Source: CAWJHE01 sp963842455 (GTDB lineage: Bacteria > Chloroflexota > Anaerolineae > Anaerolineales > UBA4823). From it: a DNA stretch of 64,000 nt. The notes beneath the pieces are model-generated. The model was not told where the DNA came from. It did no database searches and was given only the letters and a program-made list of their open reading frames with translations. Below, one piece after another: positions 55,119 through 64,000 of the stretch (within the stretch, counting starts at the first letter, position 1; every line of letters starts with the position of its first letter). The stretch is from NCBI GenBank assembly GCA_963842455.1, contig CAWJHE010000007.1, positions 1-64,000 on the forward strand, read 5' to 3'. A program made the position numbers and the translations under genes.

Positions 55119-56573
55119 TCATTGCTTCTTACCTAACTGTTCTTCCAACTCCTGGCGCAACAATTGAGGATTGGCCTTACCCTGTGCAAGACGCATCACC
55201 TGACCAAAAAGCCAGTTAAATACCGTCGTCTTGCCAGCCAGGTAAAGCTCGACCTGGTCTGAATGTTTTTGGAGTATGGATTGCACCCAGGCCGAGATTG
55301 CTTCAGGGTCCGAGATCTGCTTTAACCCAAAATCGGTCATAATCTGGTTGGCAGAGTTCCCTGTTTCAAACATTTTCCCTAAAACATCACGTGCAGAGTT
55401 CTGATTAATTTCCCCGTGGGATACCAGGTTGAGAAGCTCGGCAAATTGCAAAGGCGTTATGGGGATATCAATTATTTCCTTCCCAGACTGGTTCAGTAAA
55501 TTGAACAATTCTCCAGTAATCCAATTCACCGCGGTCTTGGGCGTAAAATGATCAGATTTTCCAACCACATCTTCAAAGAAATCCGCCACTTCCCGATTGG
55601 CCGTCAAAACGCCAGCTTCATAAGGTGTCAATTGGAATTGATCTTGAAAACGTTTAAGCCTGGCGTCCGGCAATTCGGGTAAGCTTTCACGTATTTTCTC
55701 GATAAAATTGGGTTCGATCACCAGGGGTGGCAGATCTGGCTCTGGAAAATAGCGATAATCATGCGCTTCTTCTTTGCTGCGTTGGACCAGTGTCTTTCCT
55801 AGGGCTTCATCCCAACCTAAAGTTTGCTGGTCAATCGTTTCACCTCGATCTAAGGCCTGGCTTTGACGATCAATTTCATAATCAATCGATCGTTCCAAAG
55901 CCCTAAAACTGTTGAGGTTTTTGATCTCTGTCCTGGTTCCTAGTTGCTGGCTGCCAACCAGGCGTACCGAAACATTTGGCTCAACGCGCATCACTCCTTT
56001 TTGCATGTCCCCAGAATTTACTCCTAAGTAACGCATGACAGAACGCAATGACATGGCAAACTGGCGCACATCTTCTGCAGAATGCATATCGGGTTCCGTA
56101 ACAATCTCTAGCAAGGGCACCCCGGCTCTATTCAGGTCCACAAGAGAATAGGATTCCTGGTCATTGAAAACGTGGGTCAGCTTACCGGTATCTTCCTCCA
56201 AATGGACTCGCCGGATGCGAACGCTTTTCTCACCATTCTCTGTGAGGATGGTTAAGTGTCCATTCACTGCCAGGGGCTGCTCGTATTGTGAAATCTGGTA
56301 GCCTTTGGGCAGGTCAGGATAAAAATAATTCTTGCGAGCAAAGATGCTTATGGTGTTTATTTCACAGTTTAAAGCCAACGCTACGCGTAAAGCAAATTCG
56401 ACCGCTTTTTCATTTAACACCGGCAATGTGCCTGGCATACCTGTGCAAACTGGACAGACTGCTGTATTGGGTTCCGCCGTTGTAGAATCCACTAGCGGGC
56501 AGGAACAGAACATTTTTGACCTGGTTTCCATTTCAGCATGTACTTCCAGGCCAATCACTGGCTCATATCGCAT
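55119..56573 (-). CDS. gatB: Asp-tRNA(Asn)/Glu-tRNA(Gln) amidotransferase subunit B
   Basis: 484 residues, full length. The start YEPVIGLEVHAEM, then CPVCTGMPGTLPVLN with zinc-type cysteines, the KNYFYPDLPKGYQISQ motif, RIRRVHLEEDTGKL, DLNRAGVPLLEIVTEPD and the C-terminal YqeY-like tail are all present. With GatA and GatC it converts Glu-tRNA(Gln) or Asp-tRNA(Asn) to the amide form. It lies six genes into a minus-strand run that begins with gatC, so all three subunits are in the window. Confidence 0.97.
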   Translation of the reverse strand: MRYEPVIGLEVHAEMETRSKMFCSCPLVDSTTAEPNTAVCPVCTGMPGTLPVLNEKAVEFALRVALALNCEINTISIFARKNYFYPDLPKGYQISQYEQPLAVNGHLTILTENGEKSVRIRRVHLEEDTGKLTHVFNDQESYSLVDLNRAGVPLLEIVTEPDMHSAEDVRQFAMSLRSVMRYLGVNSGDMQKGVMRVEPNVSVRLVGSQQLGTRTEIKNLNSFRALERSIDYEIDRQSQALDRGETIDQQTLGWDEALGKTLVQRSKEEAHDYRYFPEPDLPPLVIEPNFIEKIRESLPELPDARLKRFQDQFQLTPYEAGVLTANREVADFFEDVVGKSDHFTPKTAVNWITGELFNLLNQSGKEIIDIPITPLQFAELLNLVSHGEINQNSARDVLGKMFETGNSANQIMTDFGLKQISDPEAISAWVQSILQKHSDQVELYLAGKTTVFNWLFGQVMRLAQGKANPQLLRQELEEQLGKKQ

Positions 56574-56602
56574 GGTTTATCTTCTCACTAAAATGAACCA
56601 AG

Positions 56603-57768
56603 TTAACCATGACGCTGCATAAATCTTTCCATACGCTGCAAGGCTTCTTCGATTTTCTCATAAGCAGTAGCATAAGAACAGCGAACAAAACCTTCACCGC
56701 CCAATCCAAAAGCAGAGCCCGGGACGACCGCCACTTTTTCTTCTTCAAGCAGTTTTTGTGCAAAAGTCTCATCATCCATGCCAGTTACGGCAATATTCGG
56801 GAAGGCATAAAAAGCGCCGCGCGGCTCAAAAGTTGGCAAGCCCAAACGGTTAAACCCACCCACGATTAACTCTCTGCGTCGATTGTACTCATTTAACATA
56901 TCTTTGACATGCGGTTCCCCAATCTGAAGCGCAGCAATTGCTGCAGCCTGTGCAGTTGTGGGGGCAGACATAATCGTGAATTGGTGGACCCGATTGAGCC
57001 CGCTGATCAGTTCCGCTGGGTCCAGCCGCATATCCAATGCGCCAGCCTGTCATGGCATAGTCTTTTGAAAACCCGCCTAAGGTTAATGTGCGAGACCATG
57101 CTCCCGGCAAAGCAGCAAAACAAATATGCTCTACGCCGTAAACCAGCCGGTCATAAATTTCATCAGAAATAACAAGCAGATCATGTTTCTTCAGCAATCT
57201 TTAAAATTTGCAATAAAATTTCTTTTGAAGCAATCGCTCCGGTCGGATTGTTAGGGTAACCGATCAAGATCGCTTTCGTCCGGGGAGTAACCGCTGCTGC
57301 AATGGCGGCTACATCCGGTTGGAAGTTATCCTCTACTTTGCATGGGACTTCAATAGCTGCACCACCCGCTAGAATTACCTCAGCCTGATAAGATACAAAG
57401 CATGGCGTCGGTATGATCACTTCGTCCCCAGGATTAAGAATTGTCGTCATCGCCAGGTACAGGGCTTCCGATACTCCCACCGTAATCAGAATCTCTGAAA
57501 CCGGATCATATTGAACACCATATAAACGTTCTAAATGGGCAGAAAGCTCCTGGCGTAAATCCAGGCGACCAGCGTTAGATGTGTAATGCGTTTCTCCCCG
57601 TTGTAATGAGCGAATACCTGCTTCAAGAATAGGGGCAGGTGTGTCAAAATCTGGTTCGCCAATACCCAATGAAATTACATCTTTCATGGTGGCTACAATA
57701 TCAAAAAATTTCCGAATACCTGAGGGTTTCAGGTTTATCACCCGATGGGCAAGATAGTTATGCTTCAC
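56603..57768 (-). CDS. Class I/II PLP aminotransferase (two frame breaks)
   Basis: 387 residues after correction; aspartate-aminotransferase-like fold type I enzyme. Motifs are SLGIGEPDFDTP, YTSNAGRLDLRQEL, IGYPNNPTGA, VISDEIYDRLVY, the PLP lysine in GGFSKDYAMTGWRIGY and the C-terminal FVRCSYATAYEKI. Breaks: one extra base in GAAGAAACAT near 57190, and one in the CCC run at 57018-57020. I use the GTG at 57768, which has AAAGGAG 5 bases upstream; an ATG is also in frame at 57783. It sits 29 bases upstream of gatB. The substrate (aspartate, alanine or aromatic amino acid) is not settled. Confidence 0.9.
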
Positions 57769-57801
57769 ATGAGCTCCTTTCACAGTTCCTGGTCGAGAGT
57801 A

Positions 57802-58817
57802 TTAGATTGTAACTTCCGTATTGTCACCCGCATTTATAACGCCTGCGCGGCGACGCAAAATAGCCCTACGGCCTACGAGAGACGATTCCAAAATAACCGT
57901 GTGAGCCTGGGCTTCATCTTCTAAAATGGATTCTTTGATAATACTGTCCTCCACAAGACAGCCTGCTCCGATGGATACATTCGGACCGACAATCGAACCG
58001 AAAATCTTCAGCGCTGGGATGGATATATACCGGTGGAATGATCACCAACCCCAGAGCGTTGAGAAGCTGCCTGGGTATTATCCTGACCATTCGCCAGTAA
58101 ATACCGGTTGGTTTCAAGAATTGCTTCGGGTGTGCCTGCATCGAGCCAAACATCCACTTTTTGGGCTCGCATTTTCAAGCCACGTTCCAACATGATATTG
58201 ACTGCATCTGCCAGGTAATATTCACCCTTCAGTTGTAATTTCCTAGCCATCTGCTCATCAATCGCAGATAACAAGTCTTTCGCTTCCTTAAAATAATAAA
58301 AGCCCACCAATGCCAGGTTGTTGCTCACATCTTGAGGTTTCTCAATCAAACGTTTTACCAATCCGTCTTGACCCAACTCTGCCACCCCAAAGCGGCGCGG
58401 GTCATCGACGGGCTTGACCCATACAACCGCTTCGGCATCTTCCTCGCTCAAGAATGATAAATCCGTCTTGATCAGGGTATCGGCAAACACCATCAACATC
58501 GGACCACTCAGATGCTCTTCCGCCAGCTTGATCGCATGTGACTGACCTTTGGGATCATCCTGCAATACAAAATGTGCAACCAGGTTGGGGTAATGGCTGT
58601 GGATATGCTCACTGATTTGATCACCCAAATATCCAACGATATTGACCAATTCAATTTCTTGAGGCGTTTGCAAGGATGACAATGTGTCAATCACATGATC
58701 GAGCACCGCCTTGCCTGCAACGCTGACCAATTGTTTAGGTTTACTCCAGGTATGCGGCCTCAGTCGAGTCCCCAGACCAGCCATAGGAATAACCACTTTT
58801 ATTTTTTGTGAAGTCAT
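57802..58817 (-). CDS. Sugar-1-phosphate nucleotidyltransferase (two frame breaks)
   Basis: 337 residues after correction. The N-terminal catalytic domain has VVIPMAGLGTRLRPHTWSKPKQLV, the FADTL metal site, KGEYYLADAVNIML and DVWLDAGTPEAILETN. The C-terminal part is a left-handed beta-helix (SIVGPNVSIGAGCLVEDSIIKES and onward). Breaks are near 58050 (extra G in GGGG) and near 58015 (CCCAGCGCTG). The real end is the stop at 57802-57804. It makes an NDP-sugar, probably dTDP- or UDP-glucose type, for envelope polysaccharide. A GGGAGAG site precedes the ATG. It lies between the M3 peptidase and the aminotransferase. Confidence 0.88.
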
Positions 58818-58913
58818 TCATTCTCTCCCAGTAGTATTACCAATCGTCACTCTGATTCTAGAAAGGCTAAATGCGATTGTCAAGTAATATTCATAACAGC
58901 TGCAAGCTTACAA

Positions 58914-60686
58914 TCATAACCTTGCCTGACTTTGTCGGGTTTGGGATACAGACAAGCTGTCCTCAAGCTCGCGCATAGCATCTTCCACCAACCCCACTGC
59001 TTCAGCCAAAGTCTGCTCATCGAAAGCCAACCTGGCTCCAGCGGCTTCGTACAATTCAGGTAAGGTTACCGTTCCACCCAAACCGAGTGCATCGCGATAC
59101 TTTTTCAGCGCCTGCTGGGGATCCGTTAAAGCTTTTTGCCACACCAATACCGCGCCTAACTGAGCTAATCCATATTCAAGGTAATAAAAAGGGGCACGGA
59201 AAATATGTTGTTTGCGGTGCCAGCCTGTCATAGCAGCTTCCTCGAAGCCATTCCAATCCACGCCTGGAATATACATTTGCCAGAGTTCAAGCCAATGCGC
59301 ATCACAATTTTCCGATTTCACAGCTTGATCTGGGTGAGTGTATACCCAATGTTGAAATGCGTCGACAACCGCCATATAAGGCCAAAACACCAGGATGTGT
59401 TCCAGATGAGACACCCGAAATCGAGCTGCCTCATCCGAAGAATAGAGACCGCTTGAGGTTAAGAAAGGAGCAGCTAACAATTCCATTGCCATCGAAGCGA
59501 CTTCAGAAAATTCAAGACCCGGGGTTCGCTGCTGTGTAAAAGGCAGTTTAAAGCGTTCAAAATTGTGGAAAGCATGTCCCGATTCATGCAAAAGAGTGCG
59601 CACATCTCCAGAAAGCCCCACCGCATTCATAAAGATGAAAGGCATTCCCATTGTGGGAAAACCTGTACAAAAAGCTCCAGGAGACTTTCCTTTCGAGTTC
59701 TCCAAAGAGAGTAAGTTGCGGTTGCTCATCATTCTAAAATAGTCCCCCAACTGCAAATCCAGGTTGTCGAAAATATTCTGAACGCAGGCTTCCAGGCGCT
59801 TTACTTCGCCATAAGAAGGTAAAGATGGAAAATGAAGCGGATACAAATCCAAATCCAGATCCCAAGGACGTAAAGAATCTAGATGATTTAGCCGGCGAAC
59901 TTTATCATACACACGTGTGGCGGCTGGAACAGCAACATCCAGAATTGCCTTATGAAAACGATTTGCATCCTGGGGCGTGTAATCAAGTCGGAGCAGCTGC
60001 TTCCAACGGTAGGCAAGGTAATTCGAATAACCGGCTTGGGTTGCCAGTTGCCCGCGCAGTTGCATCAATTCGGACCACAACTGGTTCAACGCACGTCGAT
60101 CTGCCAGTTGTCTTTCTGAGACCAGTTTCCAGGCTTGTTCACGAACCTGTCGTTGCGGGTTCTCAGAAATTCGTCTAAGTTGCTGAAGTGTGGTCTCCTG
60201 TCCATCCCATGATATTGTTTGTGCGCCAACGATTTTGTTATATTGCGAAACCAGTTTATGCTCTTGGGATAATAAAGGTAAGTTTTCCTTGCAGAACAAT
60301 TCGGCTTCCGCGCCCATTTTTTGCAGCGGGATCTCAAACCCTGCAGGTTTCAACCCACTGGAAAGAAGTTTCTCCTTGAGCTTTTGATTGGCTGCCTGGG
60401 ATGCTGGATAAATTTCATCCAGGTAAGTGTTAAAAGCCGTTTCGGCCTGTTCATCGGCCGTGTTTAATGAAACAGCCAGGCTGCGACGGGCATGCGCTTC
60501 AATCATCAAATCACTTAAGCGTGTCCAATCCAGAAGCCACTCTGTTATATTTTGAGAATCGATCTGTCTTGCTAAAAGCTCATCAAAGTAGGGGGCTATA
60601 GCCTGCCAATTCCAACCCAGGAAAGTTTGGGCATCTTGAGGAAGATTCGAGAAGAAATAGCCGTTTATAGATTTTTCCATGACCAC
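58914..60686 (-). CDS. M3-family oligoendopeptidase
   Basis: 590 residues, intact. The zinc motif HESGH (residues 367-371) is followed by a downstream Glu in EFSEVASMAMELL. The long N-terminal helical region and TGFPTMGMPFIFMN ahead of the zinc site fit the PepF/oligoendopeptidase group. Cytoplasmic, and it cleaves short peptides. A GTG start at 60686 has AGGGA 4 bases upstream; an ATG at 60680 is the alternative. It begins 7 bases after the gatA stop, so it is in the gat operon. Confidence 0.92.
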   Translation of the reverse strand: MVMEKSINGYFFSNLPQDAQTFLGWNWQAIAPYFDELLARQIDSQNITEWLLDWTRLSDLMIEAHARRSLAVSLNTADEQAETAFNTYLDEIYPASQAANQKLKEKLLSSGLKPAGFEIPLQKMGAEAELFCKENLPLLSQEHKLVSQYNKIVGAQTISWDGQETTLQQLRRISENPQRQVREQAWKLVSERQLADRRALNQLWSELMQLRGQLATQAGYSNYLAYRWKQLLRLDYTPQDANRFHKAILDVAVPAATRVYDKVRRLNHLDSLRPWDLDLDLYPLHFPSLPSYGEVKRLEACVQNIFDNLDLQLGDYFRMMSNRNLLSLENSKGKSPGAFCTGFPTMGMPFIFMNAVGLSGDVRTLLHESGHAFHNFERFKLPFTQQRTPGLEFSEVASMAMELLAAPFLTSSGLYSSDEAARFRVSHLEHILVFWPYMAVVDAFQHWVYTHPDQAVKSENCDAHWLELWQMYIPGVDWNGFEEAAMTGWHRKQHIFRAPFYYLEYGLAQLGAVLVWQKALTDPQQALKKYRDALGLGGTVTLPELYEAAGARLAFDEQTLAEAVGLVEDAMRELEDSLSVSQTRQSQARL

Positions 60687-60693
60687 AATATCC

Positions 60694-62178
60694 CTAATGA
60701 AAGGATGGAAGCTGCTGATGCCAATCCGTTACACTCTGGTAAGCATAGGCTGCCCGAAACATAAGTTCTTCCCTAAAATGTGGGCCCATCACTTGCATGC
60801 CAATTGGGAGGCCCTGTGTATCAAAACCTACAGGAAATGATAAACCGGGTACGCCAGCCAGGTTAGCGGGCAAAGTAAAGATATCCTCCAGGTACATGGC
60901 TAAAGGATCATTCAGATGTTCCCCAATTCGAAAAGCGGTTGTTGGGGCGACCGGTGCAGCAATCAAATCCACCTGCTTAAAAGCATTTTCAAAATCCTGT
61001 TTGATTAATGTACGCACTTTTTGCGCTTGCCCGTAATACGCATCATAATACCCGGCCGATAATGCATAAGTACCCAGCATAATCCTGCGTTTCACTTCAG
61101 CCCCAAAACGCTCACCGCGTGTGCTCTGGAAAATTTCCCATAAAGAACTGCCGGCTTCTCGCGGACCATAGCGAATTCCATCAAAACGAGCCAGGTTGGC
61201 GGAGGCTTCTGCAGGTGCAACCAGGTAATAGACAGGCAATGCATATTGGGTATGGGGCAAATGAACAGGCTGCACCTGAACTCCGAAGCTCTCGAAAAGA
61301 TTGATCGCAGCTCGAACAGCATCCAGCACTTCCGATTGAATACCTTCAATAAAATATTCTTCAGGTACACCCAATCTTAAACCCTTGATTCCCTGTTCTC
61401 CCCAGCGTTCCAGGTTAAGCTCTGGCACAGGTAAATCAGCTGTTGTGGAATCCAACAAATCACGTCCTGCCATGATTGTGAAGAGTTGAGCCAGATCTTC
61501 TGCTCGTGTGGCAAATGCTCCCACCACATCCAGCGATGAGCCATACGAGACCAGACCGTAACGCGAAACACGACCATAAGTCGGCTTGATACCCGTCACC
61601 CCACAAAAAGAGGCTGGCTGTCTAACACTTCCGCCTGTATCAGTGCCAAGAGCCAGTGGCGCTATGCGGGCAGCAACTGCAGCAGCACTCCCACCGCTGG
61701 AGCCTCCAGGAACTCTCTGGAGGTCCCAGGGATTATGGGTTACCCCATAAGCCGAGTTCTCTGTGGATGAACCCATAGCAAATTCATCCGTATTGGTCTT
61801 GCCCAAGATCACTACCCCGGCTTGCATAAGTCTCTGGACTGAAGAAGCATTAAACGGCGGAACAAAATTCTCCAGGATGCGTGAACCACAGGTGCAACGT
61901 ACACCATCCACACACAACACATCTTTTACCGCCAAAGGGATTCCTAACAAAGCAGGCAAAGGACTGTTTTTATCTTTACGCCAGTGCACAAATTGACGAT
62001 CTGCCTGGTCCGCCTGCTCAAGGGCTAACTCCGGAGTCAAGGTAATAAAAGCATGAATCTGCTTCTCAAGGCGATCAATACGTTCAAGATAGAATTGCGT
62101 CAACTCACGACTGGAGAATACTCCAGCACGTAAGGATTGAATAGTTTGGGATAAAGACAAATTAATGATTTCATGCAT
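60694..62178 (-). CDS. gatA: Asp-tRNA(Asn)/Glu-tRNA(Gln) amidotransferase subunit A
   Basis: 494 residues. Amidase-signature enzyme that releases ammonia from glutamine for GatB. The Ser-cisSer-Lys triad is visible: Lys in GIPLAVKDVL, Ser in VPGGSSGGSAAAVAA and Ser in GTDTGGSVRQPASFCG. It begins LSQTIQSLRAGVFSSRELTQFYLERI. I use the ATG at 62178; the frame is open to 62262 without a ribosome site. It is 98 bases after the gatC stop. Confidence 0.96.
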   Translation of the reverse strand: MHEIINLSLSQTIQSLRAGVFSSRELTQFYLERIDRLEKQIHAFITLTPELALEQADQADRQFVHWRKDKNSPLPALLGIPLAVKDVLCVDGVRCTCGSRILENFVPPFNASSVQRLMQAGVVILGKTNTDEFAMGSSTENSAYGVTHNPWDLQRVPGGSSGGSAAAVAARIAPLALGTDTGGSVRQPASFCGVTGIKPTYGRVSRYGLVSYGSSLDVVGAFATRAEDLAQLFTIMAGRDLLDSTTADLPVPELNLERWGEQGIKGLRLGVPEEYFIEGIQSEVLDAVRAAINLFESFGVQVQPVHLPHTQYALPVYYLVAPAEASANLARFDGIRYGPREAGSSLWEIFQSTRGERFGAEVKRRIMLGTYALSAGYYDAYYGQAQKVRTLIKQDFENAFKQVDLIAAPVAPTTAFRIGEHLNDPLAMYLEDIFTLPANLAGVPGLSFPVGFDTQGLPIGMQVMGPHFREELMFRAAYAYQSVTDWHQQLPSFH

Positions 62179-62276
62179 GATCAGATCATCTATTTTGATT
62201 AGGATAAATGCAGCAAAAAATAGTTCCTGCTGTCGAATAAATGTAACATCCTTAACGAACAACAGGAGAACTTAGC

Positions 62277-62565
62277 TTATTCTAAAACCGGAGGCACTTT
62301 GAAACGCCCTTGATCTACCTGAGGAGCATTTCTTAAGACCTCTTCAATTGTCAGTCCTTTGCGCGGTTCATCTGGGCGTAAGATACTTTTTAAAGCCAAT
62401 ACACTTGAGGTAGGAGAAATTGCCCTGTGTATCCACGGCTTGTAAGCGTCCAGCATATTCGAGAATCGCAGATAATTGTTCCCGGTAGAGACCCACCTCT
62501 TCTTGGGTCAATCGCAAGCGAGCTAAATGAGCTATATGTTCAACTTCTTCATTTGTTAAAATCAT
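62277..62565 (-). CDS. gatC: Asp-tRNA(Asn)/Glu-tRNA(Gln) amidotransferase subunit C (one frame break)
   Basis: 95 residues after correction, the normal length. The N-terminal half (EEVEHIAHLARLRLTQEEV, then QLSAILEYAGRLQAVDTQG) is in one frame. After about 62421 the frame shifts and continues ISPTSSVLALKSILRPDEP, then LRNAPQVDQGRFKVPPVLE to the stop at 62277-62279. One extra A in GGCAATTTC explains it. Small helper subunit that wraps GatA and GatB. A TATAAT at 62572-62577 ends 6 bases before the ATG, so the transcript may be leaderless. Confidence 0.95.
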
Positions 62566-62591
62566 GCGGGGATTATAACATCAACTTTCGG

Positions 62592-63599
62592 CTACCAGTT
62601 TTGAGCATACCATTTTAGATATTGCTCTAAATGTGAAGACCAGTATTCTTCATTGTGAAAACCCGAGAAGAGATACCATTCATGAACGACGCCTTTTTCA
62701 TCCAACAAATCAGCAAACCAATAAGCTGAATCGAGAATTTCTGGTCTGTCACGCTCACCAATATCAACTAACACCTGCGGAATTTGATCTTTGGGTATGG
62801 TATCTAGCCAGGTACGCATTTGTTGCGCATCACTGTAAAAAATAGCTGGACTATGAGCGCCAATGCGACTAAACTCTTGCCAATAAGCCATTCCTATATG
62901 AACGGCCCATCCAGCGCCGCGGGATAGGCCCCCAACGGCACGATAGGTGCGCTCTGGCAAAGTGCGATAGGTACCGTCAATCACAGGTAATAACTGGTCA
63001 ACAACCACCCGGGCAAAATTATTCTCTGTCGATTCACCGCCGTATCGATCGCGAGGCATTAAAACAATAAATGGAGGCAGATCATCGCTAAGAATTAATC
63101 GATCCATTGTCTCATCTACACCCAATCGATCCCATTGGTCATCGGTGAAACTTTGACCATGGATTAAGATAAGCAATGGATAACGCCGTTCAGGATTCTG
63201 CCGGTAACAAGGGGGTAAATATACCCGATATTCTAATGGCAAGGGAATCAGGTTGGTCGAAAAAGTCGATAAAACCATCTGTCCGCCTCTTAACAGGCAT
63301 GATGGTAAAGGAGCTTCTTCAGTGATGCGTTTATTTGCATACTGTGGAAAAATCGTCTCTACTGGCTTCACCGGCAGAATAGCGGGTGTTTCTGAAGGGG
63401 CCTCTGAAATTTTTGGAAAGGATTCTGCTGTCTGTAGTGGTCCTGGTCGAATATCCTGGTTCCCCTGGGTAATGGGTACACTCTTCTGCGGGGTAGGTGT
63501 TTCAACAACCTGATTTTCACCGGCTCGAGCAAAATTTGAACATGCTGTGAGAAAACTACTCAGAATCAGAAATAAAAAGAAATAACGCCAAATTGCCAA
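62592..63599 (-). CDS. Lipoprotein esterase (alpha/beta hydrolase, esterase D-like)
   Basis: 335 residues. A lipobox (SFLTAC, Cys20) and a hydrophobic start mark a lipoprotein. A Pro/Thr/Ser-rich spacer runs to about residue 95. The hydrolase domain has YRVYLPPCYRQNPERRYPLLILIHG, the nucleophile Ser in VGGLSRGAG, a later Asp (DIGERD) and His (FSGFHNEEYW). This is the putative esterase (tributyrin/IroE-like) fold on the outside of the membrane. The substrate is unknown. It ends 26 bases before gatC. Confidence 0.87.
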   Translation of the reverse strand: MAIWRYFFLFLILSSFLTACSNFARAGENQVVETPTPQKSVPITQGNQDIRPGPLQTAESFPKISEAPSETPAILPVKPVETIFPQYANKRITEEAPLPSCLLRGGQMVLSTFSTNLIPLPLEYRVYLPPCYRQNPERRYPLLILIHGQSFTDDQWDRLGVDETMDRLILSDDLPPFIVLMPRDRYGGESTENNFARVVVDQLLPVIDGTYRTLPERTYRAVGGLSRGAGWAVHIGMAYWQEFSRIGAHSPAIFYSDAQQMRTWLDTIPKDQIPQVLVDIGERDRPEILDSAYWFADLLDEKGVVHEWYLFSGFHNEEYWSSHLEQYLKWYAQNW

Positions 63600-63714
63600 G
63601 ATAAGAGTTAAACCTTTCGAGAAACAAAAAGGTGGTTAATTCGCAAAACTAACTTTCCCAGCGAAATAACTGGCTAATGCCTGTGGTATTCTAACCCGGA
63701 TTTTGGGAATCTGT

Positions 63715-63975
63715 TTAGCGAAGTTCGACAACAAATTTTATTGCTGTCCGAACTTTTTCGTCAATTTCTACATCAACAAATTCTGGAGTGAAGATTATAT
63801 CGAACCCATCCTCCTTCAGATACCCCTTAGCCAGCGCTAAAGCTTTCACTGCCTGGTTGACAGCGATGGCCCCGATAGCTTGAACTTCAGCGCGATGGTT
63901 TTCTCGGAACACCCCTGCAATGGCGCCTGCCACGGCGGAGGTACGTGATGTACCAGATACTTTAATGACATTCAT
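63715..63975 (-). CDS. spoVS: SpoVS-family protein
   Basis: 86 residues, the usual length. The sequence VIKVSGTSRTSAVAGAIAGVFREN followed by EVQAIGAIAVNQAVKALALAKGYL is characteristic of stage V sporulation protein S. The family is found in many bacteria that do not form spores and may bind nucleic acid. The ATG at 63975 has GGGAGG 9 bases upstream. It is separated from the esterase gene by about 115 bases with no gene. Confidence 0.95.
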   Translation of the reverse strand: MNVIKVSGTSRTSAVAGAIAGVFRENHRAEVQAIGAIAVNQAVKALALAKGYLKEDGFDIIFTPEFVDVEIDEKVRTAIKFVVELR

Positions 63976-64000
63976 TTTCGTTAGCCTCCCTGGCAAGAAA

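Noticed and set aside
57914..58153. Separate small gene overlapping the nucleotidyltransferase end
   Set aside because: This frame only holds a short in-register piece (LVIIPPVYIHPSAE) between the two frame breaks of the nucleotidyltransferase; it is not an independent gene.

Overview
The window looks like a chromosomal segment of a Chloroflexota bacterium, most probably class Anaerolineae. I base this on gene content rather than a database match. The signs are HrcA/CIRCE control of chaperones, SpoVS, a GatCAB amidotransferase, several secreted or membrane TPR, LysM and LGFP-like proteins, a stand-alone PEP/pyruvate-binding ATP-grasp protein, and non-pyrrolysine MttB paralogues. Nearly all of the window is ordinary chromosome. 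I see no rRNA, tRNA, CRISPR array, insertion sequence or prophage.

Layout. 1-3.6 kb: the N-terminal and core part of a GC-rich RHS/YD-repeat protein whose C-terminus lies outside the window. 3.8-5.9 kb: groES-groEL behind a promoter and a CIRCE operator. 6-8.7 kb: two tandem membrane-anchored TPR paralogues. 8.8-10.9 kb: trmD and a GPH-like MFS carrier. 11-18.6 kb: the heat-shock operon hrcA-grpE-dnaK-dnaJ with a second CIRCE, then prmA-polX. 18.6-30.2 kb: envelope proteins (CAP-LysM, LGFP-like, SLT-like, M23-LysM), a large TPR protein and DNA polymerase I. 30-37 kb: rho, a LOG-type phosphoribohydrolase, a DUF192 protein, an atypical response regulator, a PilZ protein, endonuclease V and an ABC-F ATPase. 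37.4-47.6 kb: a minus-strand cluster holding one corrinoid protein, three MttB-family methyltransferases, an S9 peptidase, an M20D amidohydrolase, a GHMP kinase and, at its upstream end, an EamA transporter. 47.7-54.9 kb: a degenerate GTPase-like protein, a deoxynucleoside kinase, the ATP-grasp protein, dnaN and glutamate dehydrogenase. 55-62.6 kb: a minus-strand run gatC-gatA-M3 peptidase-nucleotidyltransferase-aminotransferase-gatB. 62.6-64 kb: an esterase lipoprotein and spoVS.

The most interesting unit is the corrinoid/MttB cluster. It reads as a demethylation pathway for a quaternary or methylated amine that may first be released from a conjugate by the two hydrolases. The chaperone loci form a clear regulon: both CIRCE operators carry the same asymmetric variant.

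Caution: I count 17 single-base frame breaks in 11 genes, including rho, dnaN, gatC and gdhA. Almost all are extra bases, often in short homopolymers. Removing them restores full-length family members, so most are probably sequence errors. I annotate those genes across the break and give the break position.
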